The notes below the pieces were generated by a model. The model was given only the letters and a program-made list of their open reading frames with translations. It searched no databases and was not told where the DNA came from. This document shows, piece by piece, positions 16,635-25,753 of a stretch of 64,000 nt of DNA; the first letter of the stretch is position 1; every line of letters starts with the position of its first letter. Both the position numbers and the translations under genes were made by a program. The DNA comes from Lysinibacillus_B sp050613145 (lineage in GTDB: Bacteria > Bacillota > Bacilli > Bacillales_A > Planococcaceae), in contig NZ_CP192507.1 of assembly GCF_050613145.1 (NCBI RefSeq), forward strand, positions 2,914,001 through 2,978,000, read 5' to 3'.

Positions 16635-18093
16635 ACACATGTACTGTTTTTGAACTGTTTCTCGCGAAAACCACCGTCATCAACACAATTGCTGAAAATG
16701 AAATGAGCAATACACCTGTGACGATAAAATTCCCCGTAATTGTAAATGGTAATACACCTAACCCTAATGATCCTACTACGACTCCGAGTGAAAAGAAGGC
16801 ATAGAAATAACCGTATGCTTTCCCGCGCATCTCAGGTGCTGTTGCATGTACGAGCAATGTATTAATCGCTGGGAATAAAAACGCAAAGCCACAACCGTAT
16901 AAAGCAAGTCCACCGTAAAGTGTGCCTTGCGTTGATAATTGACTAATTAAAATTTGGCTTCCTCCCATACATAAAAGCCCAAACACTAAACTATACACAG
17001 GGGGGATTTTATCAAATAAGCGATTCGTTGGTAACACAAAAATAAGCACCGCCACGATACCAAACATGCTCATCAGTGTCCCACTTAAGCGAGAGCTATA
17101 GCCTAAACTCTCTACGTGTAATGGCAATAAATACGCAAGTGCCCCTTGTGAGAACATCAGGAGAAATGCACCTGCATATGCCTGTACAACGCCTTTATTA
17201 AAATGGAAGGGCTCTTTTGTTTTTTTCTCCTTCTTTGTAGATGTCGACATTTTTAAGAACATAAACGTTAACACCGCTAAAACAACACCGGCAATCGCTA
17301 CTGTTGTAAACACAAATGGTACCGAAGTTCGGCTCGCCATAATGCCACTGTATGCCGGCCCAATAATCGCTGCAATGCCAACAAATGAACCTGTAATGGC
17401 GCTTTGGCTGCCTTGATTTTCTTCCTTTGTCATATTCGCTAGTAATGTAAAAGCTGCTGGTACAATTAACCCCCCTAAAAATCCATGAATAACACGTACT
17501 AAAATAAGTGTTGTCGAATTATCGACTAGATTATATAGGGCTAATGAAAAACTTGTTGTTAGTAAACCAATCACTAGCAGACGAAAAGCACCGTACCGAT
17601 CTGTAAATATCCCAGACAAAATATTACCAAATGTATTTGTTAGTGAATACATACCGACTACAAAGCCTGCTACCATTGCACTGGCGCCGACTGATGTTGC
17701 AAATGTACTCATGACCGGTAGCTGTGTGAATAAATCAATAAACGTAAAGAACACAATGAGATACACAAGCCATGACTTACGAAACGGCTTTAGCGTATAT
17801 AGGTTTTGTCGTTTTTTTACGTAAAAATCAAATAGAAAATTCCCTGTTGGAATAAACGCTACAACGAACGCCAAGAGGGACCATCCTATATTCCATTGAA
17901 CGCGTAATTGCGTATAAGCAATCGCTACAACATATGCTATAAAAATTCCACCATGTAATGCCCCTGTAATTGTCACAGCGAGTGGGAAATCTGCGAAATA
18001 TTTTAATGGCATCGCAATACATAGTAAAACTAACAGCGAGATTCCATCTAAAATTCCTGTTATACGTAATAGTTTAATTGGATGAAATGCCAA
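16633..18093 (-). CDS. DUF3817-MFS fusion transporter
   Basis: About 486 residues. Residues 1-95 match the small membrane domain DUF3817 (LLRITGILDGISLLVLLCIA, MPLKY, GALHGGIFIAYVV, FIPTGNFLFDF), normally a separate protein of about 90-110 residues. Residues 105-480 form a 12-helix major facilitator (GIFTDRYGAFRLLVIG, RVIHGFLGGLIVPAA, RGKAYGYFYAFFSLGVVVG) resembling drug or metabolite exporters. The substrate is unknown. TTG 18093 has SD AGGGAGG 7 nt upstream; an in-frame ATG at 18111 overlaps that SD. Confidence 0.85.
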   Translation of the reverse strand: MAFHPIKLLRITGILDGISLLVLLCIAMPLKYFADFPLAVTITGALHGGIFIAYVVAIAYTQLRVQWNIGWSLLAFVVAFIPTGNFLFDFYVKKRQNLYTLKPFRKSWLVYLIVFFTFIDLFTQLPVMSTFATSVGASAMVAGFVVGMYSLTNTFGNILSGIFTDRYGAFRLLVIGLLTTSFSLALYNLVDNSTTLILVRVIHGFLGGLIVPAAFTLLANMTKEENQGSQSAITGSFVGIAAIIGPAYSGIMASRTSVPFVFTTVAIAGVVLAVLTFMFLKMSTSTKKEKKTKEPFHFNKGVVQAYAGAFLLMFSQGALAYLLPLHVESLGYSSRLSGTLMSMFGIVAVLIFVLPTNRLFDKIPPVYSLVFGLLCMGGSQILISQLSTQGTLYGGLALYGCGFAFLFPAINTLLVHATAPEMRGKAYGYFYAFFSLGVVVGSLGLGVLPFTITGNFIVTGVLLISFSAIVLMTVVFARNSSKTVHV

Positions 18094-18170
18094 AACGATG
18101 CCTCCCTTCATAAAAACTCACAGTTCAATTGTATAAGAGGGAAAACGTCCTCGTCTATAAATAGAACAAG

Positions 18171-18196
18171 AAAAAGCGACAATTGTGTCGCTTTTT
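18171..18196. terminator. Terminator after thiE
   Basis: AAAAAGCGACA (18171-18181) pairs with TGTCGCTTTTT (18186-18196); A/T-runs on both sides make it bidirectional. It closes the thi operon on the minus strand. Confidence 0.88.
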
Positions 18197-18202
18197 CGTC
18201 AT

Positions 18203-18832
18203 TTATTTCATTTTTTTTAGATTTTGAACTGTTTTATCAATTGATTCGCTTTCACAGATGGTAGAAATAACCGCTACACCATCTGCTCCTGCCTGAAGTG
18301 GCTCCCAAGCATTTTGTTCCGTAATCCCACCGATGGCAACTGTCCATAAATGTGGATACGCTTCTGTAACTTGTCGTAAAAAATGTGTTCCCGCAGGTGT
18401 TTTAGCATCGTCTTTTGATTTTGTCGCAAAGATAGGTCCAATGCCGACATATGTTGCACCGTTCGCTAGTGCTACTTCTAATTCTTCCATCGTATGCACA
18501 GATACACCGAAAATCATATCGCCTATCCGTTCTTTCACTGTCATTATTGCTTCATCTTCCTGACCTATGTGTACACCATCTGCCTGTAGTTTCAATGCTA
18601 GTTCTACATCGTCATTCACGATAAATGGTACATTGTATTGTTGGCAAAGCGCTTGACAATCTTTAGCAAATTGTTCGTATGCCTCACCAGTCAATGCCCC
18701 GTCACCCTTTTCGCGAAACTGAAACATCGTCACACCTGCTTGCAATGCTTCTTCTAATATGCGTAAAGGCTGTCTATGTTTGACATTTTGTGTCCCCATA
18801 ATAAAGTACACGCTTAGTTGTTCACGCTTCAA
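18203..18832 (-). CDS. thiE: Thiamine-phosphate synthase
   Basis: Joins HMP-PP and thiazole phosphate to thiamine phosphate. About 209 residues of TIM-barrel: GVTMFQFREKG, IVNDDVELALKLQADGVHIGQ, YVGIGPIFATKSK and VAIGGITEQNA are ThiE signatures. TTG 18832 lies 9 nt after GAGG inside the end of thiD, so the genes overlap by 11 nt; a TTG at 18838 is too close to the SD. Last gene of thiM-thiD-thiE. Confidence 0.93.
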   Translation of the reverse strand: MKREQLSVYFIMGTQNVKHRQPLRILEEALQAGVTMFQFREKGDGALTGEAYEQFAKDCQALCQQYNVPFIVNDDVELALKLQADGVHIGQEDEAIMTVKERIGDMIFGVSVHTMEELEVALANGATYVGIGPIFATKSKDDAKTPAGTHFLRQVTEAYPHLWTVAIGGITEQNAWEPLQAGADGVAVISTICESESIDKTVQNLKKMK

Positions 18833-19643
18833 CGACAATCACCTCGACTTGCCCCTGTTGCTGTTTATACGCAAAATGATTCGTTGGTCCATGTCCGTGA
18901 CCAATATTCAGTGGATTTTGAATCGCCAGCTGAACAAATTTCTTTGCTTCTATAATAGCTGTTTTCATGTCATTTCCCTGTCCTAAAAAAGCTGTTAATG
19001 CCGCTGAAAATGTACAGCCTGTCCCATGTGTCTGATTCGTTTGAATACGCTCACTTTGTATGGCAAATGATGACCCATCTGCAAAATAAATCGTATCAAC
19101 CGCAGTGTCACCCGTTAAATGACCACCTTTCATGACAACACATTGCACTCCGTAGCCGAATATGACTTGTGCCGCTTTTTCGATATCCTCAGACGTTGTA
19201 ATCGTCACACCACTTAACACTTCAGCTTCTGGAATATTCGGTGTCACCACTGTTGCAAGTGGCAATAACTTCGTTTTCATTGCTTCAATGGCCGCTTGCT
19301 GTAAAAGTGTTGCACCACCTTTAGCAATCATTACCGGATCAATCACAAGCTGCACATCCTTTTCACTCAGTATGTCAGCAACGGACGTAATAATTTCAGC
19401 TGAAAATAACATACCCGTTTTAATCGCTTTCACTGGCATATCACGAAAAACCGCAAGTATTTGTTGTACTACGAAATCCGGCTCTACAGGTGAAATACCT
19501 TCTACACCTAGCGTATTTTGCGCCGTAAGTGCAGTAATAGCTGTTGTTCCAAAAACGCCTAATTCCTGAAAGGTTTTTAAATCTGCCTGAATACCTGCCC
19601 CGCCACCTGAATCTGAGCCGGCAATGGTCATGACAATATTCAT
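18822..19643 (-). CDS. thiD: HMP/HMP-P kinase
   Basis: Phosphorylates hydroxymethylpyrimidine and its phosphate for thiamine synthesis or salvage. 273 residues of ribokinase fold: MTIAGSDSGGGAGIQADLKTF, VIDPVMIAKGG, VVMKGGHL and the anion-hole motif QTHGTGCTFSAALTA. The start chosen (ATG 19643) follows GGAGG and overlaps the thiM stop by ATGA, a sign of translational coupling; a longer in-frame ORF to 19718 has no SD. Confidence 0.94.
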   Translation of the reverse strand: MNIVMTIAGSDSGGGAGIQADLKTFQELGVFGTTAITALTAQNTLGVEGISPVEPDFVVQQILAVFRDMPVKAIKTGMLFSAEIITSVADILSEKDVQLVIDPVMIAKGGATLLQQAAIEAMKTKLLPLATVVTPNIPEAEVLSGVTITTSEDIEKAAQVIFGYGVQCVVMKGGHLTGDTAVDTIYFADGSSFAIQSERIQTNQTHGTGCTFSAALTAFLGQGNDMKTAIIEAKKFVQLAIQNPLNIGHGHGPTNHFAYKQQQGQVEVIVVEA

Positions 19644-20395
19644 GATTTCGCCTCCATTGATAATTGTTCTAGTGCATTCAATATTTCGACTTGCACTGTA
19701 CCAATCCCGTATTGGCAAACTTGTTCAGCTACTTGTTGGTAATCAGCTGCTAACGCCTGTAACTGCTGTAAGCGATTCCCCTCCAATGAACAAGCTGCTG
19801 CTGCTGCTGTTAATGCACTAAGTAAACACCCTGTCGCTGTAACATTTGTAATTTTTTTATGGCCACCTGTCACTTCGACTACATGAACTCCATCCGTCAA
19901 AACATCTGTATAGCCTGTCACAAAAACAATCGTATTGTACGCTTTTGCCATTAAACGAGCAACTTCGATAACATCCATTTCTCCTTCGCCGCTATCAACA
20001 CCTCTTGTTTCCCAGTGCACGCCAGCAAGTGCCGCTAGTTCACCTACATTACAGCGAATACAAGCAACTTTTACGTCTTCTAAAATCTTTTCTACTGCAC
20101 GCTGGCGATACTCTGATGCGCCAACACCCACTGGATCTAATACAACAGGAATTCCCTTATCATTTGCAGCCTTACCCGCTGCTAACATCGCTTGAAACGA
20201 AGCATCATGTACTGTCCCAATATTAAGGAGTAGTGCATTAGAGATTCCAACTAATTGCTCTGCATCTTGCAACGCCTCAGACATAAGCGGCGAAGCTCCT
20301 ACTGCTAATAAACCATTCGCCGTAAAATTAGCTGCTACTGTATTTGTCATACATAATACAAGTGGCTGTTTAACACGAATCTGTTGTAAACTCAT
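19640..20395 (-). CDS. thiM: Hydroxyethylthiazole kinase
   Basis: Salvage kinase for the thiazole half of thiamine. 251 residues: MTNTVAANFTANGLLAVGASPLMS, VLDPVGVGAS, and VTATGCLLSALTAA with the catalytic Cys. First gene of the thiM-thiD-thiE operon, read from the TPP riboswitch leader. The SD is weak (GTGAGAT). With ThiD and ThiE but no ThiC or ThiG in the window, this looks like a salvage operon. Confidence 0.95.
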   Translation of the reverse strand: MSLQQIRVKQPLVLCMTNTVAANFTANGLLAVGASPLMSEALQDAEQLVGISNALLLNIGTVHDASFQAMLAAGKAANDKGIPVVLDPVGVGASEYRQRAVEKILEDVKVACIRCNVGELAALAGVHWETRGVDSGEGEMDVIEVARLMAKAYNTIVFVTGYTDVLTDGVHVVEVTGGHKKITNVTATGCLLSALTAAAAACSLEGNRLQQLQALAADYQQVAEQVCQYGIGTVQVEILNALEQLSMEAKS

Positions 20396-20512
20396 ATTGT
20401 TTTATCTCACTTTCACATTAGTTTTTTATCAAACTGAAATTTATCAATACTTTGCTATAGCTATGGACATACTGCCTATACTTTCCACTAAATACATGAG
20501 AGCGGGAAGAAT

Positions 20513-20656
20513 AAAAAAGCGATATCAGGACAGAGCCTGACATCGCTTGGAAGTCGTTTTCTATCCACATTCCTACGCAAGTACTAACTTACAGGTTCAA
20601 AGAGTTAGTGCAGTTGTGTGCACAATCTCAGCCGACTACCTCGGCCCCTCCTGTGG
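20513..20656 (-). promoter_or_regulatory. TPP riboswitch with terminator
   Basis: Minus-strand leader of thiM. The aptamer spans about 20656-20565: P1 closes with CCACA/TGTGG, and the TPP (THI-box) signatures CTGAGA, GAACCTG and GCGTAGG are present in order. The expression platform is the stem AGCGATGTCAGG/CCTGATATCGCT (20547-20518) followed by TTTTTT (20518-20513). Thiamine pyrophosphate should cause termination before thiM. The remaining bases to the thiM start (20396-20512) show nothing else clear. Confidence 0.93.
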
Positions 20657-20756
20657 GTACTATTCATTTGTCTTTATGATAATATATTCATTTCAGAATA
20701 ACAACCTCATTTGAGTAATGTTTCCCTATCAGCGCGAAGCACATATTAGACGTAAA

Positions 20757-20788
20757 TTAAAAAGACATGCCCTATAAAAGAGCATGCC
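20757..20788 (-). terminator. pheT terminator
   Basis: Minus strand: AGGCATGCTC pairs with GGGCATGTCT around loop TTTTATA and is followed by TTTTAATTT. It lies about 30 nt past the pheT stop. Confidence 0.85.
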
Positions 20789-20817
20789 TGAGACTATATA
20801 TTCTACATGTACTTGCC

Positions 20818-23223
20818 TTAGCGTACTTCTGCACCTGCTGTAGCTAATGCTTTTAACACTTTGTTATGTGCTACTACTACTTCTTCATCTGTTAACGTGC
20901 GTTCTGGGTCGAAATAAGTTAATGAGAAGGCAACTGATTTTTTGCCTGCTGCCATTTTCTCACCTTCGTAAACGTCAAACACTTGCACATCTTTTAACAG
21001 TTTTGTACCTGCACCTTTAATAATAGATACGATTTCACCAGCTGGCATTGTACGGTCAAGCTCTAATGCAATATCACGTGTCATCGCTGGGAAACGTGGA
21101 ACAGGTGTGTACACTAATTCTTCTGTTGCGGCACTTAAAATAGCTAGTAAGTTTAGTTCCGCTACATATGTTTCTTTCACACCTGCTTTTTTCTGTTCTG
21201 CTGGGTGTAACTGACCGATTAACCCTACCACTTCTCCATCAAGCAGCACATGTGCTGTACGTCCTGGGTGTAAGCCGTCAATAGTCGTCTTTACATAAGA
21301 AATACGAGCTGTTAAGCCAAGCTTCGCCACTACGGCTTCAATGATTCCTTTCGCCACAAAGAAATCAACGTTTTTCTTTTCACCTTGCCATGCATTATCT
21401 GTCCATTTACCTGTTAAAACAAGTGCTAAATGTTCTTCTTCAAGTGGTAACTCATCCGCTGTTTGCCCAAGGAATACAGAACTGATTTCATATAATGCAA
21501 CCGAATCAATTTGACGTGCTACATTGTATGCAGCTGCTTCCACTAAGTGCGGGATTAAGCTTTGGCGTAATGTAGAACGCTCTTCTGAAATTGGCATTAA
21601 TAATTTTGTTGTTTCTTCTGCTTTTAACGCAAATTTTTGTGACGCTTCTGCGGAAGTCAGGGAATATGTCACCGCTTGGTATAAACCAGCACCTTCCATT
21701 ACACTACGCACAATACGACGTTTTGCTTGGTATGCCGTTAAACCACCTACCACATCGGATGCTGGTAACGTGATTGGGATTTCATCGTACCCATACATGC
21801 GTGCGATTTCTTCTACGATATCTTCTTCAATTTTAATATCTCCGCGACGTGTTGGTACGTCAATAATAAGCATGCCATTTGCCGCTTCTACATCGAATTT
21901 TAGACGATGTAAAATCGATAGCATATCTTCCAGCGAAATCTTCATCCCAAGACGTGCATTCACGAAGTCAGGTGATACAATAACGCGAGCTGGTGTTTTG
22001 TCTAATTCATCTACAAGTACTGTTCCTTCTAACACTTCACCACCTGCAAGTTCTGCAAGTAACTGTGCTGCGCGTTCAGCAGCAGGAAGTACACGGTTTG
22101 TGTCTACACCTTTTTCAAAACGAGCAGATGAATCGGAACGTAAACCTAAATCTTTTGATGTACGACGAACAGAAGAACCTGCGAAGTAAGCTGACTCAAT
22201 GACAACCGTTGTTGTTGCTTCTGATACTTCTGAGTTTGCTCCACCCATTACACCAGCTACCGCAACTGGCTCTTTGCCATTTGTAATGACATAGTTATGT
22301 GCTGCTAATGTGCGCTCTTGGTCATCGAGTGTTGTCACTTTTTCGCCTTCTGTTGCATGACGTGTCACGATTTCACCTGTTGCTAGCTTGTCGTAATCGA
22401 ATGCATGCAGTGGTTGACCATACTCCATTAAAATATAGTTCGTAATGTCTACTACGTTATTGTGTGGACGCACGCCAGATGCCATTAAATAATGCTGTAA
22501 CCAAAGTGGAGACTCTGCTACTTTTACATTGTTCACTACTTTTGCTGCGTATAAAGGGTTCACTGATGTGTCTTCTACACGTAGTTTTAATTTATCTGTT
22601 GCTTTTTCAGTTGATGTTGTGTAGCTAATTTCAGGAAGCTTCACCTCTTGTGAAAGAATGGCTGCTACTTCATACGCCACACCAAGCATTGATAAAGCAT
22701 CTGAACGGTTTGGTGTTAAACCAAGCTCTAAAACTGTATCGCGAAGCCCTAAAAGTTCTAACGCATCTGAACCTGGTACTGCATCTGCTGGCAAGACATA
22801 AATTCCTTCTGCATACGCTTTTGGGACAAGGCGACTTTCAACGCCAAGCTCTTGCAATGAACAAATCATGCCGTTCGATTCTTGACCACGAAGTTTTGCC
22901 TTTTTAATTTTGATGCCACCTGGTAAATGAGCACCTGGACGCGCAACAATTACTTTTTGACCTGCATCTACATTTGGTGCGCCACATACGATTTGTTGGT
23001 ATTCCTCTTCCCCAACATCGACTTGACACACATTTAATTTATCCGCTTCAGGATGCTTTTCTTTTGATACAACATGACCTACTACGACATTTGTCATGCC
23101 AGCAGAGCGATCGATGACAGCATCTACCTCAATACCCGAACGCGTAATTTTTTCTGCTAATTCTTGTGGCGCAATACCTGCAATATCTACATATTGTGCT
23201 AACCAGTTTAATGATACTAACAT
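20818..23223 (-). CDS. pheT: Phenylalanyl-tRNA synthetase beta chain
   Basis: Beta subunit of the alpha2beta2 enzyme that charges tRNA-Phe. 801 residues, usual bacterial length: N-terminal tRNA-binding OB domain (about 40-150, HPEADKLNVCQVDVG, IVCGAPNV), B3/4 editing and B5 domains in the middle, and the C-terminal FDX-ACB anticodon domain (about 708-801, PVPRFPAMTRDIALELD). It follows pheS by 12 nt, in a T-box controlled operon. Confidence 0.97.
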   Translation of the reverse strand: MLVSLNWLAQYVDIAGIAPQELAEKITRSGIEVDAVIDRSAGMTNVVVGHVVSKEKHPEADKLNVCQVDVGEEEYQQIVCGAPNVDAGQKVIVARPGAHLPGGIKIKKAKLRGQESNGMICSLQELGVESRLVPKAYAEGIYVLPADAVPGSDALELLGLRDTVLELGLTPNRSDALSMLGVAYEVAAILSQEVKLPEISYTTSTEKATDKLKLRVEDTSVNPLYAAKVVNNVKVAESPLWLQHYLMASGVRPHNNVVDITNYILMEYGQPLHAFDYDKLATGEIVTRHATEGEKVTTLDDQERTLAAHNYVITNGKEPVAVAGVMGGANSEVSEATTTVVIESAYFAGSSVRRTSKDLGLRSDSSARFEKGVDTNRVLPAAERAAQLLAELAGGEVLEGTVLVDELDKTPARVIVSPDFVNARLGMKISLEDMLSILHRLKFDVEAANGMLIIDVPTRRGDIKIEEDIVEEIARMYGYDEIPITLPASDVVGGLTAYQAKRRIVRSVMEGAGLYQAVTYSLTSAEASQKFALKAEETTKLLMPISEERSTLRQSLIPHLVEAAAYNVARQIDSVALYEISSVFLGQTADELPLEEEHLALVLTGKWTDNAWQGEKKNVDFFVAKGIIEAVVAKLGLTARISYVKTTIDGLHPGRTAHVLLDGEVVGLIGQLHPAEQKKAGVKETYVAELNLLAILSAATEELVYTPVPRFPAMTRDIALELDRTMPAGEIVSIIKGAGTKLLKDVQVFDVYEGEKMAAGKKSVAFSLTYFDPERTLTDEEVVVAHNKVLKALATAGAEVR

Positions 23224-23235
23224 AAATAATCCTCC

Positions 23236-24273
23236 TTACCCTTCACTGCGGTGGAATTGTGATAAGAAGCGTACGTCATTCGTATAGAAGTGACGGATAT
23301 CATCCACCCCGTATTTTAACATCGCGATACGTTCAGCACCGATACCGAACGCAAAGCCTGATACTTTTTTCGAATCATAGCCAGCCATTTCAAGCACGTT
23401 TGGATGAACCATACCCGCACCTAAAATTTCAATCCAGCCTGTTTGCTTACATACGTTACAGCCTGCGCCGCCACACTTATGACAAGATACATCGACTTCC
23501 ACTGATGGCTCAGTGAACGGGAAGAATGATGGACGTAGGCGAATTTCACGCTCCGCACCGAACATTTTCTTTGCTAGTGCATCAAGTGTTCCTTTTAGAT
23601 CACTCATGCGAATGTTTTCTCCAATAACAAGCCCTTCGATTTGCATGAATTGATGAGAGTGTGTTGCGTCATCTGTATCACGACGGAATACTTTACCTGG
23701 ACAAATAACGCGAATTGGCTCCCCCTTTTTCGCTTCCATCGTACGTGCCTGTACTGGTGATGTATGTGTACGTAGTAGAATTTCTTCTGAAATGTAGAAT
23801 GAATCCTGCATATCACGAGCTGGGTGACCTTTAGGTAAATTCATCGCTTCAAAGTTATAGTAATCTTTTTCTACTTCTGGACCTTCTACGATTTCATAGC
23901 CCATTCCAACGAATAAATCTTCAATTTCTTCAATTACACGTGTTAATGGGTGACGATTTCCAGATTTAATCGTAGCACCTGGTAATGTGACATCGATTGA
24001 TTCTTTTTCTAATTGTTCCTGAATCGCTGCTTCTTCTAAGTTCGTTACCTTTTCAGATAGCACTTGTGTTAAATTTTCACGAACTGTATTCACAAGTGCC
24101 CCCATTTTCGGACGCTCTTCTGCAGATAATTTCCCCATCCCTTTTAGTAGGTCTGTGATTGGTCCTTTTTTCCCTAAATACGCAACACGAACATCATTTA
24201 ATTCTTTTACATTCGATGATGCTTCAATTTTTGCAAGAGCTTCTTGCTCAAGCTGTTTTAATTGTTGTTCCAT
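23236..24273 (-). CDS. pheS: Phenylalanyl-tRNA synthetase alpha chain
   Basis: Catalytic alpha subunit of PheRS, 345 residues. Coiled-coil N-terminus (about 1-90), then the class II core: motif 2 IRVICPGKVFRRDTDDATHSHQF, EPSVEVDVSC, and motif 3 GFAFGIGAERIAML. A CHKCGGAGCNVCKQTGW cluster is present, as in many Gram-positive enzymes. Start ATG 24273 has AAGGAGG 8 nt upstream; ten more in-frame codons upstream have none. First gene of pheS-pheT. Confidence 0.97.
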   Translation of the reverse strand: MEQQLKQLEQEALAKIEASSNVKELNDVRVAYLGKKGPITDLLKGMGKLSAEERPKMGALVNTVRENLTQVLSEKVTNLEEAAIQEQLEKESIDVTLPGATIKSGNRHPLTRVIEEIEDLFVGMGYEIVEGPEVEKDYYNFEAMNLPKGHPARDMQDSFYISEEILLRTHTSPVQARTMEAKKGEPIRVICPGKVFRRDTDDATHSHQFMQIEGLVIGENIRMSDLKGTLDALAKKMFGAEREIRLRPSFFPFTEPSVEVDVSCHKCGGAGCNVCKQTGWIEILGAGMVHPNVLEMAGYDSKKVSGFAFGIGAERIAMLKYGVDDIRHFYTNDVRFLSQFHRSEG

Positions 24274-24342
24274 GTATAAAAACCTCCTTGTAGTTTGTTT
24301 CATTTTGGTGGTGTTATTTGATCAGCCAAATGCGCACTTATG

Positions 24343-24590
24343 GCAAAACAAAAAATCCCCGCCCCTAAAAAGGGACGAGGAATCAGTCGCGGTACCACCC
24401 TAGTTATTGCATTAAAAGCAATCACTCAATTCAAATAACGGCTTGTCACCGGCACAGCTTTTCTGCTGTACTGCTCGCGAGGTGAACTTCATCGTGTCAT
24501 CATGCTGGTAGCTTCCAGTCTATGGCTACCATTCCCTATTCCATGTGTTTCACAACTACTCTTCTCGGTCGTTGCATTTCCATTTATACG
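24343..24590 (-). promoter_or_regulatory. T-box leader of pheS-pheT
   Basis: Minus-strand leader. The T-box AGGGTGGTACCGCG is at 24401-24388, followed by the terminator stem TCCTCGTCCC/GGGGCGGGGA (about 24382-24356) and a T-run. In the 3' side of stem I, GAAGTTCACC holds a UUC codon at 24486-24484, the expected Phe specifier. Uncharged tRNA-Phe would favour antitermination. Confidence 0.95.
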
Positions 24591-24596
24591 TATACA

Positions 24597-24625
24597 ATAG
24601 TACAAGATTATGCAAGTTACTTCAA
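24597..24625 (-). promoter_or_regulatory. pheS promoter candidate
   Basis: Minus strand TTGAAG (24625-24620), 17 bases, TACTAT (24602-24597). It begins directly next to the stop codon of the upstream methyltransferase gene, and no terminator separates them. Confidence 0.55.
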
Positions 24626-24626
24626 G

Positions 24627-25388
24627 TTATTTCACAAAAGCGTACAATAAAATACCCGTTGCCACAGCGACATTCAGTGATTCTGCTCCACCTAAAATCG
24701 GGATAATAACATTTCGATCTGTTTTCGCCAGTAATTGAGGGCTAATGCCACTCCCCTCATTCCCGACAATTAACGCAAAGCTATTTGTTACTTCAATATC
24801 ACGGTAGGAAATCGATTCTTCTAAAGACGTGCCGAATACGTTCACACCATCATCTTGTAGTCGGTCCACCCATTCATCTAAATCCCCGCGTACAACAGGA
24901 ATATGGAAGTGCGAACCTTGTGCTGAACGCATTACTTTCGGATTGTATGCATCCGCACAGCCCTTCCCTAAAATGACCGCATCAATTCCAGCGGCATCCG
25001 CAGTACGAATCATTGTCCCGATATTTCCTGGATCTTGCACTGCATCAACAAGTAGTACTTTACGCCAAGCCGCCATTTCGATTTCACTTGGTTCTTTTAC
25101 TTTACAATGCGCAAATACACCTTGTGATTTTTCCGTTTCCGCAATTTCTTTTGCAACAACTTCATTCACGTGCACGATTTGTACATCATCAATTGCCCAA
25201 AGTAATGGTAAATCTACCCCATCTCGCACAATCAGCTGCATAATTTGTTCTTTATTTTTCAATGCTTCCTCTACTAAATGGAAGCCTTCAATGAGAAATT
25301 CCCCTGATTTTTCACGTTCCTTACGCAATGTAACAAGCTTTTTCCAGTGCTTCACAAGTGCATTTTGCGTCGATTCAATTCGTTTCAT
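24627..25388 (-). CDS. ysgA: TrmH-family (SpoU) RNA methyltransferase
   Basis: 253 residues. An N-terminal substrate-binding region (about 1-90, SGEFLIEGFHLVEEAL) is followed by a SPOUT methyltransferase domain with the knot motifs VDAVQDPGNIGTMIRTADAAGID, ALIVGNEGSGIS and VIIPILGGAESLNVAVATGILLY. These proteins 2'-O-methylate rRNA; the exact nucleotide is not known. It sits between sspI and pheS as ysgA does in B. subtilis. Confidence 0.92.
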   Translation of the reverse strand: MKRIESTQNALVKHWKKLVTLRKEREKSGEFLIEGFHLVEEALKNKEQIMQLIVRDGVDLPLLWAIDDVQIVHVNEVVAKEIAETEKSQGVFAHCKVKEPSEIEMAAWRKVLLVDAVQDPGNIGTMIRTADAAGIDAVILGKGCADAYNPKVMRSAQGSHFHIPVVRGDLDEWVDRLQDDGVNVFGTSLEESISYRDIEVTNSFALIVGNEGSGISPQLLAKTDRNVIIPILGGAESLNVAVATGILLYAFVK

Positions 25389-25541
25389 CGTATCCGTCCT
25401 TTAATCTAGTTTCAACCACGCATTATAACATAAAAAGCAGAAATTCCCTACCATAAGAGCACTAACTATTTCCCATCCAGTTTTGTCCACGTATATTTTA
25501 TTTTTTCTTTGAAATACTAACAAGGAGAAAGGAGTGTTAAT

Positions 25542-25751
25542 ATGAGTTTTCAAATTCGAGAAGCCATCACAACCAATGTGACAGGAGATTCATCTGCCGT
25601 GTTTAGTGAAACGATTAATGATGCAATTGCCCGTGGGGAAGAGCACTTACTACCTGGGTTAGGTGTATTTTTAGAAGCTTGGTGGAAAGATGCATCTGAA
25701 AACGAACGAAATGCTTTCACATCCAAACTCGAAAAGCATTTCGTCTCGTAA
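25542..25751 (+). CDS. sspI: Small acid-soluble spore protein I
   Basis: A 69-residue minor spore core protein, resembling B. subtilis SspI: IREAITTNVTGDS, then AIARGEEHLLPGLGVFLEAWWKDASENER. It is made in the forespore in Bacillus and marks the organism as a spore former. AAGGAGAAAGGAG lies just upstream. Its stop is only 2 bp from the stop of convergent nifS, with no terminator between them. Confidence 0.93.
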   Translation: MSFQIREAITTNVTGDSSAVFSETINDAIARGEEHLLPGLGVFLEAWWKDASENERNAFTSKLEKHFVS

Positions 25752-25753
25752 AA

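Noticed and set aside
21524..22189. 221-codon plus-strand ORF inside pheT
   Set aside because: It lies fully antisense to a conserved synthetase gene, has no SD and no recognisable domain; a shadow frame.
24829..25404. 191-codon plus-strand ORF antisense to ysgA
   Set aside because: Ser/Thr/Cys-rich reading typical of a shadow of a conserved minus-strand gene; no SD.
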